From Bacteroidota bacterium (GTDB taxonomy: Bacteria > Bacteroidota > Bacteroidia > Chitinophagales > Chitinophagaceae), in contig JABDAZ010000032.1 in NCBI GenBank assembly GCA_013288945.1, forward strand, positions 1-32,820: a stretch of DNA of 32,820 nt. The letters run 5' to 3'. The notes under the pieces are model-generated. The model was not told where the DNA came from and did not search any database. It worked only from the letters and a program-made list of their open reading frames with translations. Within the stretch, counting starts at the first letter, position 1. Each line of letters begins with the position of its first letter. The position numbers were made by a program, and so were the translations under genes. Below are positions 16,181 through 25,269 of the stretch, piece by piece.

Positions 16181-18058
16181 ATGAAGCGTTTGCTTTTTTT
16201 ATCAGCAATAATTTTAACCGGTGTTGGTTTTGCGAAAGCGCAATCTTTATATATGCCGCGCAATGTGCAGCATGCTTTTAAAAAAGAAACGCGATCTGCA
16301 GATGGCCGCCCGGGAAAAAATTATTGGCAAAATTCCGGCAATTATAATATCAGCGTTACAGCAATGCCGCCGGATAGAAATATTAAAGGAACAGAAACAA
16401 TTACGTATTTTAATAACAGCCCGGACACGATCAGGAACCCTGTTATTAAATTAATATTAAACATCCACAAACCGGGCGCACTGCGGTTTAACGATGCACA
16501 GCCTGATTACTTAACATCGGGAACGCATATTGATGCAATGACTATAAATGGCAAAGCCCAGCAATGGGAAGAACCGGATTATCATGCTACATGGCAACGT
16601 TTTCATCTTGATAAAGCCTTGCTGCCACACGATTCTGTGCAACTTACTTTTGACTGGCATTACCAGATTTCATTACAAAGCGGCCGCGAAGGGATGCTTG
16701 ATTCAACAAGTTATTTTCTTGCATATTTTTATCCTCGCGTTGCAGTTTTTGATGATGTTGATCGCTGGGACGTGATGGATTTTACTGACGGGCAGGAATT
16801 TTATAATGACTTCAATAATTATACATTAAAGGTTACTGTTCCGAAAAATTATATTGTTTGGGCAACAGGCACTTTGCAAAATCCCAATGCTGTTTTGCAA
16901 CCAGATTATCTTAATAAATTAAATGCATCGATGCTTACAGATTCAGTAATGCATATTGCAACAACAAAAGATTTGGCAACAAAAAATGTAACTGCACAAA
17001 ATGCAACAAACACATGGCAATGGGCCGTTAGTGATATAACCGATGTAACCTGCGCGCTCAGTGATCATTTTGTGTGGGATGCATCAAGCGTTGTTGTGGA
17101 TGATGTAACGAAAAGAAGAGCGAGTGTGCAATCTGCGTTTAATGATACTGCAAAAGATTTTCATCATATGGTGGAGTATGGAAGGCATGCACTTGATTGG
17201 TTGTCGCACAACTGGCCGGGCATTCCTTATCCTTTTCCGAAAACGACTATTGTGCAAGGTTATGCCGGCATGGAATACCCGATGATGGTGAATGATGAAA
17301 CTTATTCTGATTCAAATTTTTCAAGATTTGTTGTAGAACATGAAATTGCGCATACGTGGTTTCCTTTTTATATGGGCATTAATGAAACGCGTTATGGTTT
17401 TATGGATGAAGGCTGGGCAACAACTTTTGAATTATTAATAGGCCGTTCTGATGCTGGTAAAGAAACTGCCGAAAATTTATACAAACAATTTCGCGTAGAA
17501 AGCTGGATTAATGATGCTTCTTCCGAAGAAGATTTGCCGATTATAACGCCGGGAAATATTTTAAATGGCCGGGGCCTTGGCAACAACGAATATGGAAAAC
17601 CTTCGCTTGGTTATTTGGCGATGAAAGATTTATTGGGCGATGCGATGTTTAAAAAATGCCTGCATGAATATTTGGATCGCTGGCATGGCAAACATCCGAT
17701 TCCGTGGGATTTCTTTAATACATTTAATGATGCTTCCGGAAAAAATTTAAACTGGTTTTGGAACAGTTGGTTTTTTAGTAATAATTATATTGATTTCGCT
17801 ATTCAAAAAGTTATCAAATCAAACAACGGTTATAATGTTGGTATAAAAAATATTGGCGGCTACCCTGCGCCAACAGATATTTTTATAACGTATGAAGACA
17901 ATAGCACAGAAACATTGCATCAAACACCGGCGATTTGGATGAAGGATTTAAAAGAAACAACTGTTGATATTGCTACAAAGAAAAAAATAAAATCACTGCA
18001 ATTACAAGGCGGCATTTTTATGGATGCAGATGAAAGCAATAATACCTGGAAGCCATAA
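16181..18058 (+). CDS. Secreted M1-family zinc metallopeptidase
   Basis: A gluzincin of peptidase family M1, probably an aminopeptidase acting outside the inner membrane. The signal peptide spans about residues 1-20 (MKRLLFLSAII... FAKA-Q). The N-terminal beta domain follows, then the substrate-binding GxMEY motif (GYAGMEYP near residue 360), and the zinc site HEIAH at residues 387-391 with the third ligand Glu410, giving the expected HExxH-x18-E spacing. The 625 residues match the shorter bacterial M1 proteins that lack the long C-terminal helical domain. It is monocistronic and ends at a strong hairpin. Peptide preference cannot be told. Confidence 0.93.
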   Translation: MKRLLFLSAIILTGVGFAKAQSLYMPRNVQHAFKKETRSADGRPGKNYWQNSGNYNISVTAMPPDRNIKGTETITYFNNSPDTIRNPVIKLILNIHKPGALRFNDAQPDYLTSGTHIDAMTINGKAQQWEEPDYHATWQRFHLDKALLPHDSVQLTFDWHYQISLQSGREGMLDSTSYFLAYFYPRVAVFDDVDRWDVMDFTDGQEFYNDFNNYTLKVTVPKNYIVWATGTLQNPNAVLQPDYLNKLNASMLTDSVMHIATTKDLATKNVTAQNATNTWQWAVSDITDVTCALSDHFVWDASSVVVDDVTKRRASVQSAFNDTAKDFHHMVEYGRHALDWLSHNWPGIPYPFPKTTIVQGYAGMEYPMMVNDETYSDSNFSRFVVEHEIAHTWFPFYMGINETRYGFMDEGWATTFELLIGRSDAGKETAENLYKQFRVESWINDASSEEDLPIITPGNILNGRGLGNNEYGKPSLGYLAMKDLLGDAMFKKCLHEYLDRWHGKHPIPWDFFNTFNDASGKNLNWFWNSWFFSNNYIDFAIQKVIKSNNGYNVGIKNIGGYPAPTDIFITYEDNSTETLHQTPAIWMKDLKETTVDIATKKKIKSLQLQGGIFMDADESNNTWKP

Positions 18059-18070
18059 TATTTTATTAAT

Positions 18071-18109
18071 AAAAAAGCTCATTAATAAGATTTATTAATG
18101 AGCTTTTTT
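18071..18109. terminator. Bidirectional hairpin terminator after the M1 peptidase
   Basis: A perfect 18 bp inverted repeat (18071-18088 and 18092-18109) with a 3-base loop; each strand ends in six T residues. It serves both the M1 gene and the convergent PH-like gene. The stem contains the ATTAAT palindrome in both arms. Confidence 0.92.
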
Positions 18110-18134
18110 AAAATCAGTTTATCAAAGTAAAAAT

Positions 18135-18626
18135 CTAATAATTGTTTGCGGGTAATTGCAAATCAACTTCATATTTTTTTGCAATCAAATCAAGTGTTTC
18201 AAAAAATTTTGATTGCTCTTCTTTATTAATTTTTGAGAGAGAAAAACGATATTTTTCGCCACCTTTTGTAATGAAACGAACGTTGGAATAACCATATCTT
18301 ATTTGCCTTACGCGGCGCCAGCTAATGCGCGAATCCCAGGGAAAATGTTGGCCATACTTTAAATAATCATCTGTGATGATGATGTATTTTACTTTATTCA
18401 ATTTTAATAATTGCCTTGTGAGGATAATTATCAATAGCAAATTAAAAATCACTGCAATCCATTCGTACCAGATTGGTTTATCCGACTGCAATAAAAAATA
18501 TAATTTATAGCATAAATAAATTGATGCAGGAATTATATAAGCTACAATAACCCACTTCAAAAATTTATTAATAAAAGGAATTCGCTTTGGCCTTTGATGG
18601 GTAAAATCAACGCGGTAATAAATCAT
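18135..18626 (-). CDS. Unrecognised membrane protein with PH-like C-terminus
   Basis: I do not recognise a named family. The protein has 163 residues from ATG 18626; a TTG 13 codons upstream also keeps the frame open but is less likely. A basic N-terminus (THQRPKRIPFINK) leads to two hydrophobic helices at about residues 23-45 and 54-75, then a beta-rich region with KYIIITDDYLKYG, a tryptophan-arginine stretch ISWRRVRQIRYG, and a final amphipathic helix. This layout resembles bacterial PH-domain membrane proteins (bPH2/YcxB type). It is convergent to the M1 peptidase and divergent from the next gene. No function is assigned. Confidence 0.7.
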   Translation of the reverse strand: MIYYRVDFTHQRPKRIPFINKFLKWVIVAYIIPASIYLCYKLYFLLQSDKPIWYEWIAVIFNLLLIIILTRQLLKLNKVKYIIITDDYLKYGQHFPWDSRISWRRVRQIRYGYSNVRFITKGGEKYRFSLSKINKEEQSKFFETLDLIAKKYEVDLQLPANNY

Positions 18627-18837
18627 AGTTTTGAATATACCTGAAACTACAAAAGATATATTCAATCCAGATAAAGATTTTTTTATAAATATTAATCATA
18701 AGTGTTTTCTTGTAACGAATTGCGTTCGTAATTTTTCTCATAATTACATAAACAATAAACGAACAATAACGCCGTTTATAATTTATCAAAAGCGTTATCA
18801 ATAAAAAATCCAATCATTAACATCCAATATTCTAATT

Positions 18838-19350
18838 ATGAATACCAACACTACTCACCAGGTACAAGATGCTGCGGCATGGGTTTTAAAAAGTTTATCT
18901 ACCAATAATAATTGGTTCGACGAAATCCGCCACGCGGGCCATCAAAACTTCGAAAGAGAATACCACTACATTCCATTATACGATCTTGCACAAGCAAGTA
19001 TACGATTTGATATTTCGACATTAAAAGATGCATGTTATATCTTGAAAGATAATAACCATGCTGATATTTGGGGAGATGATTTTGAACCTTATGGAATGCT
19101 GGTGCAGATTACATCTTCAGGCGTTGATGCGTTTCATAATTCTTTTTATGGAAAAGCAGAAACCAAAACTATGTCGAAAAAAGCAGTTGGAATTTTTGCT
19201 ACATTAACAGTAATCGTTGCACTTGTAATCGGATTTAATAAATCATTGTTACATAAACAGGATAAAAATTCTGCGCACGAATATAACAAAGCAAAAACAT
19301 CTGAAGCTTCTCCAAAAGCAACTGCATTTTTGGATGATAATGATAAATAA
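18838..19350 (+). CDS. Hypothetical single-helix membrane protein
   Basis: Not recognised. The 170-residue protein has a soluble N-terminal part of about 110 residues, with many aromatic and histidine residues (NNWFDEIRHAGHQNFEREYHY, LKDNNHADIWGDDFEPYG). One transmembrane helix follows at about 118-136, preceded by Lys residues (MSKKAVGIFA), then a polar tail of about 34 residues. With no signal peptide and basic residues before the helix, the large domain is probably cytoplasmic. It lies alone between divergent and convergent neighbours and ends at a hairpin terminator, so it is a real transcription unit. No function is assigned. Confidence 0.72.
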   Translation: MNTNTTHQVQDAAAWVLKSLSTNNNWFDEIRHAGHQNFEREYHYIPLYDLAQASIRFDISTLKDACYILKDNNHADIWGDDFEPYGMLVQITSSGVDAFHNSFYGKAETKTMSKKAVGIFATLTVIVALVIGFNKSLLHKQDKNSAHEYNKAKTSEASPKATAFLDDNDK

Positions 19351-19369
19351 ATTTCAATAATCTATTAAT

Positions 19370-19399
19370 AAAAAAGCCCGCATTAAATGCGGGTTTTTT
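19370..19399. terminator. Bidirectional GC hairpin with A/T runs
   Basis: CCCGCAT and ATGCGGG pair over a three-base loop, flanked by a six-base A-run and a six-base T-run, between convergent genes ending at 19350 and 19429. It probably serves both. Confidence 0.9.
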
Positions 19400-19428
19400 A
19401 TTTTAAAAAAAAATTTTTATACCAATTA

Positions 19429-19935
19429 TTATTTATCCGTTTTAAACGATTGCATCATTTGGCCGAAGTGAAATTTCTTTTCAAGCGCATTAATAACTTT
19501 TGCAATTCTTTTTTCCTGCGTTGTTTTTTGTTTTGCATTTTTAATCCACGTGCCATAATAATTTTGATGGGATAATGGAAGTGATTTAAAAAATTTCATT
19601 GCTTCTGGTGAGTCTGCAAGGCATTCCATAAATTCTTCCGGTGGTTTTGGTTTTTCTTCATCAACTATTAACTGCACCTGCAATTTTGCGCCTTTATTTT
19701 TTTTGATTGATTTGCGCAAAGATGCTTTTAAAGCCATTATAAAATCGCCTTCGCCCATTGGTATTAATGCAATTCCATTAATAGCAAAATCATCTAATTT
19801 GCCTTTTACACGAAAAGATTTTTTGTAATCTGGCTTTAATTGTTGTGCAAGTTTTGCAGGAATTTTTATATAACTCCAACCCGTTTTTTCGCCTTGCTCT
19901 GCAAATTGTAATATGGTTGTGGTAAATGAAACCAT
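19429..19935 (-). CDS. YdeI/OmpD-associated family protein with DUF1905
   Basis: A 168-residue cytosolic protein with two parts. Residues 1-85 match the DUF1905 beta-barrel type (FTTTILQFAEQGEKTGWSYI, IPMGEGDFIMALKASLRKSI). Residues 95-160 match the YdeI/OmpD-associated helical domain (PPEEFMECLADSPEAMKFF, HQNYYGTWIKNAKQKTTQEKR). Family members have been linked loosely to stress or bacteriocin tolerance, but the biochemical role is not known. It is transcribed alone and ends at a bidirectional hairpin. Confidence 0.85.
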   Translation of the reverse strand: MVSFTTTILQFAEQGEKTGWSYIKIPAKLAQQLKPDYKKSFRVKGKLDDFAINGIALIPMGEGDFIMALKASLRKSIKKNKGAKLQVQLIVDEEKPKPPEEFMECLADSPEAMKFFKSLPLSHQNYYGTWIKNAKQKTTQEKRIAKVINALEKKFHFGQMMQSFKTDK

Positions 19936-19976
19936 TTTTTGTCTAGACCGAAATTTGGGGATTTTTGGAATGAGAT

Positions 19977-20011
19977 AATTAAGAATTAAAAATTAGTAAT
20001 TAATAATTCTT
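19977..20011. repeat. AATTNNN heptad array
   Basis: Five units in exact 7 bp phase, each beginning AATT: AATTAAG, AATTAAA, AATTAGT, AATTAAT, AATTCTT. It lies 42 bp upstream of the YdeI-like start codon, so unlike most arrays here it is on a promoter side. Confidence 0.6.
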
Positions 20012-20163
20012 CTTTTATAAATTTATTTCTCCACTCAAGATCAATAAATTTTTTTGATAAAAAAATTTACTATAAAATTTCAAACGATTATTAATAGCAA
20101 AATCAAACGAAGTATTTTTTAAAAATCAAAATGTCATTAATCCCAAAATCCCAATTAATAAAA

Positions 20164-20194
20164 AAAAGCCCTGGCAAAAATTGCTAGGGCTTTT
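20164..20194 (-). terminator. Hairpin terminator of the DsbA-like gene
   Basis: A 14 bp stem (20164-20177 with 20181-20194, one G-T wobble) around GCCCTGGCAA, followed on the minus strand by a T-run. It lies about 65 bp after the DsbA-like stop. Confidence 0.87.
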
Positions 20195-20221
20195 AATATT
20201 ATAAAACCTTTATTAACGATA

Positions 20222-20263
20222 TAAAAACTTACTACTTAAAACTTACAACCTAAAACTCACTAC
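20222..20263 (-). repeat. Heptad array starting at the DsbA-like stop codon
   Basis: Six units in exact 7 bp phase on the minus strand: GTAGTGA, GTTTTAG, GTTGTAA, GTTTTAA, GTAGTAA, GTTTTTA. The first unit includes the TAG stop. Every unit begins with GT on the gene's sense strand. Confidence 0.82.
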
Positions 20264-20832
20264 ACTTTCGCTTTCGCGGCAGGCTTCTTTTTTGTTTGTT
20301 TTAGAGCAACATCAATCACTTTGCTTAAAGCTTCGAAGGTTGGTTTGCCTGTGTACATTTCTCCATTAATAAAAAATGCAGGAACATCTTTTACGCCTTT
20401 ATCAATTCCTTCACGCAAATCGCCCTGAACCTGCCAGCCGTAAGTGGCATTTACAAGATCATCCAAAAAACGTTTGTTATTAACGCCCGCTTCCAGCGAA
20501 TGCAGTTTTAAACTTGTTGTTCCAAGGCTTCTGCGGTTTGCAAATAAAATATTATGCATTTCCCAAAATTTGCCTTCCTGCGCCGCACCCAAAGAAGCTT
20601 CCGCGGCTTTCAAACTGCGCTGGTGAATACGCGTTAATGGAAAATGGCGGTAATTAAACCTGATTTTTCCATCATATTCTTCAAGCAACTGCTTTACAAC
20701 TTCGTTTGCTTTTGCGCATGCTTCACTTTCATAATCACCAAATTCCATCAATGTTACCGGTGCTTTTGAATCTCCAACAAAAATTTCTTTCGACGGGATT
20801 ATTTCTATTATTTCCTTAGCTTTCATTGCCAT
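20260..20832 (-). CDS. DsbA-like thioredoxin-fold protein with SxxC in place of CxxC
   Basis: The 190-residue protein has the DsbA/thioredoxin layout: VTLMEFGDYE before the active site, an inserted helical domain (about residues 65-135), and DVPAFFINGEMYTG with the cis-proline. The active site reads Ser36-Glu-Ala-Cys39, so the nucleophilic first cysteine of CxxC is missing and the protein should not act as a normal disulfide oxidase. There is no signal peptide, which points to a cytosolic role, perhaps monothiol or glutathione-linked chemistry. It has a Lys/Ala-rich C-terminal tail (KKKPAAKAKV). It lies 83 bp after clpB on the same strand, which hints at stress linkage. Confidence 0.85.
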   Translation of the reverse strand: MAMKAKEIIEIIPSKEIFVGDSKAPVTLMEFGDYESEACAKANEVVKQLLEEYDGKIRFNYRHFPLTRIHQRSLKAAEASLGAAQEGKFWEMHNILFANRRSLGTTSLKLHSLEAGVNNKRFLDDLVNATYGWQVQGDLREGIDKGVKDVPAFFINGEMYTGKPTFEALSKVIDVALKQTKKKPAAKAKV

Positions 20833-20915
20833 ATATCCTGTTTAAAACAATTATTAATCTATTTGGTTTAAATTCTTTCTTTCAAATGTTTATACAAATG
20901 AAATACAATTTTTGC

Positions 20916-23567
20916 TTATAAACGAGCCTTCTGTCCTTTTCCTTGCAAAGAATGTTCAGCTTGTTCTGCAGATTCATTTCTGAAAACCACCGTTCCGTCA
21001 AAAACGTCTACCAAAACCGGGTGATTTTTATCAACGTCGCCAGCCAAAATTCTTTTACTCAATTTATTCACAATCTCTTTTTGGATAAGCCTTTTTAACG
21101 GCCGAGCGCCAAATTGAGGATCAAATCCGTTTTCTGCAAGAAAGTCTAAAGCGTAATCACTAAACTCAAGCGCAATTCCATTCTTACCTACAAGCTTTAC
21201 CAAATCGTTTAACTGGATTTTAATAATGCCTTTTATTTCACTTTTCAGCAATGGCTGAAACATGATTACTTCGTCAATCCTGTTAAAAAATTCTGGCCTG
21301 ATGGTTTGTTTTAACAAGTCAATCACTTCACGCTTAGTCATTTCCACTACTTCGTCGCGATTTTTTTCCGTTACTTTTTCAAAATTTTCCTGGATAATAT
21401 GGCTGCCCATATTACTGGTCATAATGATAACGGTATTCTTGAAATTCACAACGCGGCCTTTATTATCGGTCAATCGGCCATCATCCAATACCTGCAATAA
21501 TACATTAAAAACATCAGGATGCGCTTTTTCAATTTCATCCAGCAAGATTACGCTGTAAGGTTTTCTCCGAACGGCTTCTGTTAACTGGCCGCCTTCATCA
21601 TAACCAACATATCCCGGAGGCGCGCCAACCAAACGGCTGACGGTGTGTTTTTCCTGGTATTCGCTCATGTCAATTCTTGTCATCATGCCTTCATCATCAA
21701 ACAAATAACCGGCTAATGCTTTTGCCAATTCTGTTTTACCAACACCCGTTGTTCCAAGAAATATGAAAGAACCGATTGGTTTTTTTGGATCCTGCAAACC
21801 CGCACGGCTGCGGCGGATGGCATCTGCAACGGCAGTTATCGCTTCTTCCTGCCCTACTACTTTTTTATGCAATTCATCTTCAAGATTTAATAATTTTTCT
21901 TTTTCACTTTGCAACATTTTTGATAATGGAATTCCGGTAGATTTTGCAATAGCTTCTGCAATATCTTCAGCATCCACTTCTTCTTTCATTAATCTCGAAT
22001 TTTCACTGATTGCAGATAGTTTTTCTGAATAATCCACTATGATTTCTTCCTGTTCTTTTATTTTTCCATAACGGATTTCAGCAACTTTTCCATAATCGCC
22101 TTCGCGTTCTGCCTTTTCTGCAAGCAGTTTATATTGTTCAATTTCTGATTTTGCATTCTGAACTTTTTCAACCAGTTCTTTTTCCTGTTTCCATTTTGCC
22201 TTTAAGGTGTCGCGTTCAACACTCATGTTGCCAATTTCTGCACTTAGCTCACGCAATTTTTCTTCATCATTTTCACGCTTAATCGCTTCACGGGCAATTT
22301 CTAAATGGCGGATACTTCTCTCCAACTGATCCAATTCTTCCGGCATGGAATTCATTTCCAGTCTCAGTTTCGCTGCACTTTCATCAATTAAATCAATTGC
22401 TTTGTCTGGTAAAAAACGATCAGTTATATAACGGTGCGATAATTCAACCGCAGCAATAATCGCTTCATCTTTAATACGCACATGATGATAAGATTCATAC
22501 CGATCTTTCAATCCGCGTAAAATAGAAATGGAATCTTCAATGTCCGGTTCATCTATTAATACTTTTTGAAAACGGCGTTCGAGCGCTTTATCTTTTTCAA
22601 AAAATTTCTGGTATTCATTAAGCGTTGTTGCACCAATTGCACGGAGTTCGCCGCGTGCTAATGCAGGTTTTAAAATATTTGCTGCATCCATTGCACCTTC
22701 ACCGCCGCCAGCGCCAACGAGCGTATGTATTTCATCTATAAATAAAATGATTTCCCCATCGCTGTCGCCAACTTCTTTCACTACACTTTTTAAGCGTTCT
22801 TCAAACTCGCCTTTGTATTTTGCGCCAGCTATTAACTGGCCCATATCCAACGCATAAATTATTTTTGATTTCAAATTTTCAGGAACGTCGCCATTAACAA
22901 TGCGGTGCGCCAAACCTTCTGCTATCGCGGTTTTACCAACGCCTGGCTCACCAACTAAAATGGGATTATTTTTACTTCTTCTTGAAAGAATATGCAACGT
23001 TCTCCTGATTTCTTCATCACGGCCAATAACAGGATCTAACTTTCCTGCTCTCGCCATTTCATTTAAATTTTTTGCAAATTTATTAAGCGCATGCAATTGC
23101 GTTTCCGAAGTTTGCGATGACATGGTTGAGCCTTTGCGCAAATCTTTTACAGCGGCTGTTAATCCTTTTTCAGTAAGCCCTGCATCTTTTAAAATTTTTG
23201 CAGTGTTATCATTTCCATGAACGATGGCCAATAATAAATGTTCGACACTTACAAACTCATCGCCAAAACTTTTTAGCATGGTGCCCGCGCGAAGAATTAT
23301 ATTATTCGCATCGCGGCCCAATGCCTGCGCTGGTTCGCCGCCATTTACTTTCGGCAATTTATTAATACTTTCTTCCAGCTTTGTTTCAACAAAATTTATG
23401 TTTACGTTGTTCTTCTTTAATAAAAATTCAACAGATGAATCTTTATCAGCAAGCAACGCTTTTAATATATGTTCCGTCTCAATATTTGGATTGCCATTTG
23501 CAAAAGCAACCTGCTGCGCTTGTGCAATTGCTTCCTGTGCCTTGATTGTGAAATTATTTAAATTCAT
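20916..23567 (-). CDS. clpB: ATP-dependent disaggregase ClpB
   Basis: ClpB is the hexameric Hsp100 unfoldase that works with DnaK to resolubilise protein aggregates in the cytosol. The order is complete: Clp N-domain (about 1-145), first AAA+ domain with Walker A GEPGVGKT at 206-213, the coiled-coil M domain (about 400-530, rich in Glu/Lys), the second AAA+ domain with Walker A GTTGVGKT at 605-612, and a C-terminal domain. Its M domain separates it from ClpA/ClpC. The 883 residues are usual. A purine-rich GGAGA lies about 10 bp before the ATG, unusual for this phylum and probably a working ribosome site. It is divergent from the serine-hydrolase-like gene across only 34 bp (or 70 bp if that gene starts at 23638). 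Confidence 0.98.
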   Translation of the reverse strand: MNLNNFTIKAQEAIAQAQQVAFANGNPNIETEHILKALLADKDSSVEFLLKKNNVNINFVETKLEESINKLPKVNGGEPAQALGRDANNIILRAGTMLKSFGDEFVSVEHLLLAIVHGNDNTAKILKDAGLTEKGLTAAVKDLRKGSTMSSQTSETQLHALNKFAKNLNEMARAGKLDPVIGRDEEIRRTLHILSRRSKNNPILVGEPGVGKTAIAEGLAHRIVNGDVPENLKSKIIYALDMGQLIAGAKYKGEFEERLKSVVKEVGDSDGEIILFIDEIHTLVGAGGGEGAMDAANILKPALARGELRAIGATTLNEYQKFFEKDKALERRFQKVLIDEPDIEDSISILRGLKDRYESYHHVRIKDEAIIAAVELSHRYITDRFLPDKAIDLIDESAAKLRLEMNSMPEELDQLERSIRHLEIAREAIKRENDEEKLRELSAEIGNMSVERDTLKAKWKQEKELVEKVQNAKSEIEQYKLLAEKAEREGDYGKVAEIRYGKIKEQEEIIVDYSEKLSAISENSRLMKEEVDAEDIAEAIAKSTGIPLSKMLQSEKEKLLNLEDELHKKVVGQEEAITAVADAIRRSRAGLQDPKKPIGSFIFLGTTGVGKTELAKALAGYLFDDEGMMTRIDMSEYQEKHTVSRLVGAPPGYVGYDEGGQLTEAVRRKPYSVILLDEIEKAHPDVFNVLLQVLDDGRLTDNKGRVVNFKNTVIIMTSNMGSHIIQENFEKVTEKNRDEVVEMTKREVIDLLKQTIRPEFFNRIDEVIMFQPLLKSEIKGIIKIQLNDLVKLVGKNGIALEFSDYALDFLAENGFDPQFGARPLKRLIQKEIVNKLSKRILAGDVDKNHPVLVDVFDGTVVFRNESAEQAEHSLQGKGQKARL

Positions 23568-23601
23568 ATTATAGTTTCTCCTTTAAAATAATAAACTTGC
23601 G

Positions 23602-24690
23602 ATGCAAACGATAATCCAAAGCTTAATGCCAGCAACTATGTCACAAAAACTTAATCAAACCTGCTACAAATACATATTCCCAATTGCGCTACTGCTATTC
23701 TGGCTGCCGGTTTTTAGCCAGAATAATTTTACAGAAATGGATGCTTTTTTACAACAAAATAAAAAAGAGATTGGAAATAATTATGCGGTATTAATATGGA
23801 AAGATGGAAAAATAATTTACCAGAAACAAACACAGGATTTTACTGCAAAAACACAAACGCCGGTTTACAATGCCGGCAACTGGCTCACAGCCGCGCTGGT
23901 AATGAGTTTTGTGGATGATGGAAAAATTTCGCTGGATGATAAAGTAAGCAAATACATTCCCATTTTTAAAACTTATATGAAGGATTTTATTACGATAAGA
24001 AATTGTTTAACCAACACAACCGGCATACATACAGAAGCCGGCGCGCTGAAACTTTTTCAGAAAAATAAATTTGCAAATTTAGAAGATGAAGTGAATGCCT
24101 TTGCATCAAAAAGAGAAATTGAAGCGAACCCCGGAACGGAATTTTATTATAGTAATATCGGGCCTGATATTGCTGGGCGCGTATTGGAAATTATTTCTAA
24201 AAAAAGTTTTGACAGATTAATTCAGGAGAAATTATTAAGGCCTTTAAAAATGCGCGGAACAAATTTTACAAACAATGATGGCGGCGCAATTGATCCATCC
24301 GGCGGCGCAAAATCTTCTGCCATTGATTACATGAATTTTTTAACGATGCTTATTAATAAAGGCAGTTTTGAAGGCAAACAAATTTTGAGTGAAAAATCAA
24401 TTGAAGAAATGGAAACAACGCAGTTTGCAACGATACCTGTTAAGTATGTTCCGGAGCAAACAAAAGGTTTGCATTATGCGCTGGGAGCTTGGATTGCAGA
24501 AGCTGATGCAGATGGAAAAGCAACCGCGCTAAGTTGCAATGATATGGCTGGTGGAATATCATTAATAGACAAATGCAGAAACTATGCAGCCATCATTTTA
24601 TTGCCATCACAAAAGCCGGAAATTATAAAAAATTTCTACGTTAATTTTAAACAAATTATTGATAATAAAATTCCATCTGCCTGCAAATAA
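23602..24690 (+). CDS. Serine-hydrolase (beta-lactamase class C) fold protein, probably inactive
   Basis: The fold is that of the class C beta-lactamase/esterase/PBP4* group: LVMSFVDDGKISLDDKVSKYIP is the helix after the active site, and YSN is kept at 183-185 (EFYYSNIGPD). The catalytic SxxK, however, reads Asn90-Ala-Gly-Asn93 (VYNAGNWLTAA), so both the nucleophile and the general base are gone. The usual LLTHTSG reads CLTNTTG, and the third motif near residues 313-317 is NDMAG rather than HxG. It is therefore likely a pseudoenzyme, perhaps a binding or scaffold protein. A signal peptide ends near FSQ-NN; ATG 23638 would give a more standard signal than ATG 23602, so the start is uncertain. 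The protein has 362 residues from 23602. Confidence 0.82.
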   Translation: MQTIIQSLMPATMSQKLNQTCYKYIFPIALLLFWLPVFSQNNFTEMDAFLQQNKKEIGNNYAVLIWKDGKIIYQKQTQDFTAKTQTPVYNAGNWLTAALVMSFVDDGKISLDDKVSKYIPIFKTYMKDFITIRNCLTNTTGIHTEAGALKLFQKNKFANLEDEVNAFASKREIEANPGTEFYYSNIGPDIAGRVLEIISKKSFDRLIQEKLLRPLKMRGTNFTNNDGGAIDPSGGAKSSAIDYMNFLTMLINKGSFEGKQILSEKSIEEMETTQFATIPVKYVPEQTKGLHYALGAWIAEADADGKATALSCNDMAGGISLIDKCRNYAAIILLPSQKPEIIKNFYVNFKQIIDNKIPSACK

Positions 24691-24711
24691 TTTTATTAAT
24701 AAGTCTCCATT

Positions 24712-24739
24712 TTTTTACTTTGTAATTTTTACTTTTTAT
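24712..24739 (-). repeat. Short heptad array after the serine-hydrolase-like gene
   Basis: Plus-strand units TTTTTAC, TTTGTAA, TTTTTAC, TTTTTAT in 7 bp phase. Here the GT-starting strand is antisense to the upstream gene, unlike most other arrays. Confidence 0.5.
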
Positions 24740-24849
24740 TTATTAATAATATTACGGTATCGTTATCGATTACAATTCAGCAGTGTTATTAATCAAATTT
24801 GTTATCTTCATTAAGGACGAACGTTTTATTCACTATTAAAAAAATTTTT

Positions 24850-25098
24850 ATGTCAGACATTAACCAATCCTTATCAGACAAAGCAAATGAATTGAAAGGC
24901 AAAGCAACAGAATCTTTAAATGAGCTGAAAGACAAAGCCAGCCACGTTTCTGACGATTTGCAGAAAAAAGCAGGCGAAGTTTGGGATGATGCAAAATCTG
25001 GAAAACTGCAGGAAGAAGCTTCAGAAAAACTGGATGAATTGAAAGAAAAAGCACATGGACTTTGGGATAAAATTACCGGCAAAGCAGACGATAAATGA
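24850..25098 (+). CDS. Small LEA-like/YtxH-like amphipathic helical protein
   Basis: An 82-residue, highly charged protein with no cysteine and no signal peptide. It consists almost wholly of predicted amphipathic helix with repeated DKA/KGKA/DELKDKA/LDELKEKA elements about 11 residues apart, as in LEA group 3 and apolipoprotein-like stress proteins. The start is ATG 24850; an upstream TTG at 24799 keeps the frame open but adds an unrelated stretch. Such proteins are often induced by stress or desiccation and protect proteins or membranes; that role is inferred. It has its own terminator and follows clpB and a pseudoenzyme. Confidence 0.75.
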   Translation: MSDINQSLSDKANELKGKATESLNELKDKASHVSDDLQKKAGEVWDDAKSGKLQEEASEKLDELKEKAHGLWDKITGKADDK

Positions 25099-25119
25099 TT
25101 AAATGAACAAATGATCATT

Positions 25120-25157
25120 AATAAAAAAGGCGGATATTTTCATCCGTCTTTTTTATT
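25120..25157. terminator. Hairpin terminator after the LEA-like gene
   Basis: A 16 bp stem (25120-25135 with 25142-25157, one G-T wobble) around GGCGGAT, with a six-base loop and a T-run. Confidence 0.92.
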
Positions 25158-25261
25158 AAACGCAGGCCTGGCAAGGGTTTGATTAATAAAACACCAATTA
25201 CCATTTAAGGAATTTTAAATATCATATCATTATTCTTTTCAATTTTTCAATGCGGTATAGT

Positions 25262-25269
25262 TATATTTG
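25262..25269 (+). promoter_or_regulatory. Candidate -7 box of the efflux operon promoter
   Basis: TATATTTG matches the Bacteroidota -7 consensus TAnnTTTG. The expected -33 TTTG is only weakly matched (TTTTC near 25236-25240). The distance to ATG 25440 would leave a leader of about 160 bases. Confidence 0.4.

Larger units (their letters stand above)
19936..20259. other. 324 bp spacer with a heptad array, terminator and second array
   Basis: Between the YdeI-like gene start and the DsbA-like gene stop (both minus). It contains an AATTNNN heptad array at 19977-20011, a hairpin terminator at 20164-20194 and the end of the 20222-20263 array. The remainder is AT-rich. I see no coding sequence. Confidence 0.65.

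Noticed and set aside
20222..20263. CRISPR array
   Set aside because: Units are 7 bp and contiguous with no spacers, so the pattern is a tandem repeat, and no cas genes are present.
21262..23574. Several plus-strand open frames within clpB
   Set aside because: They are antisense shadows of a highly conserved gene and show no family signatures.
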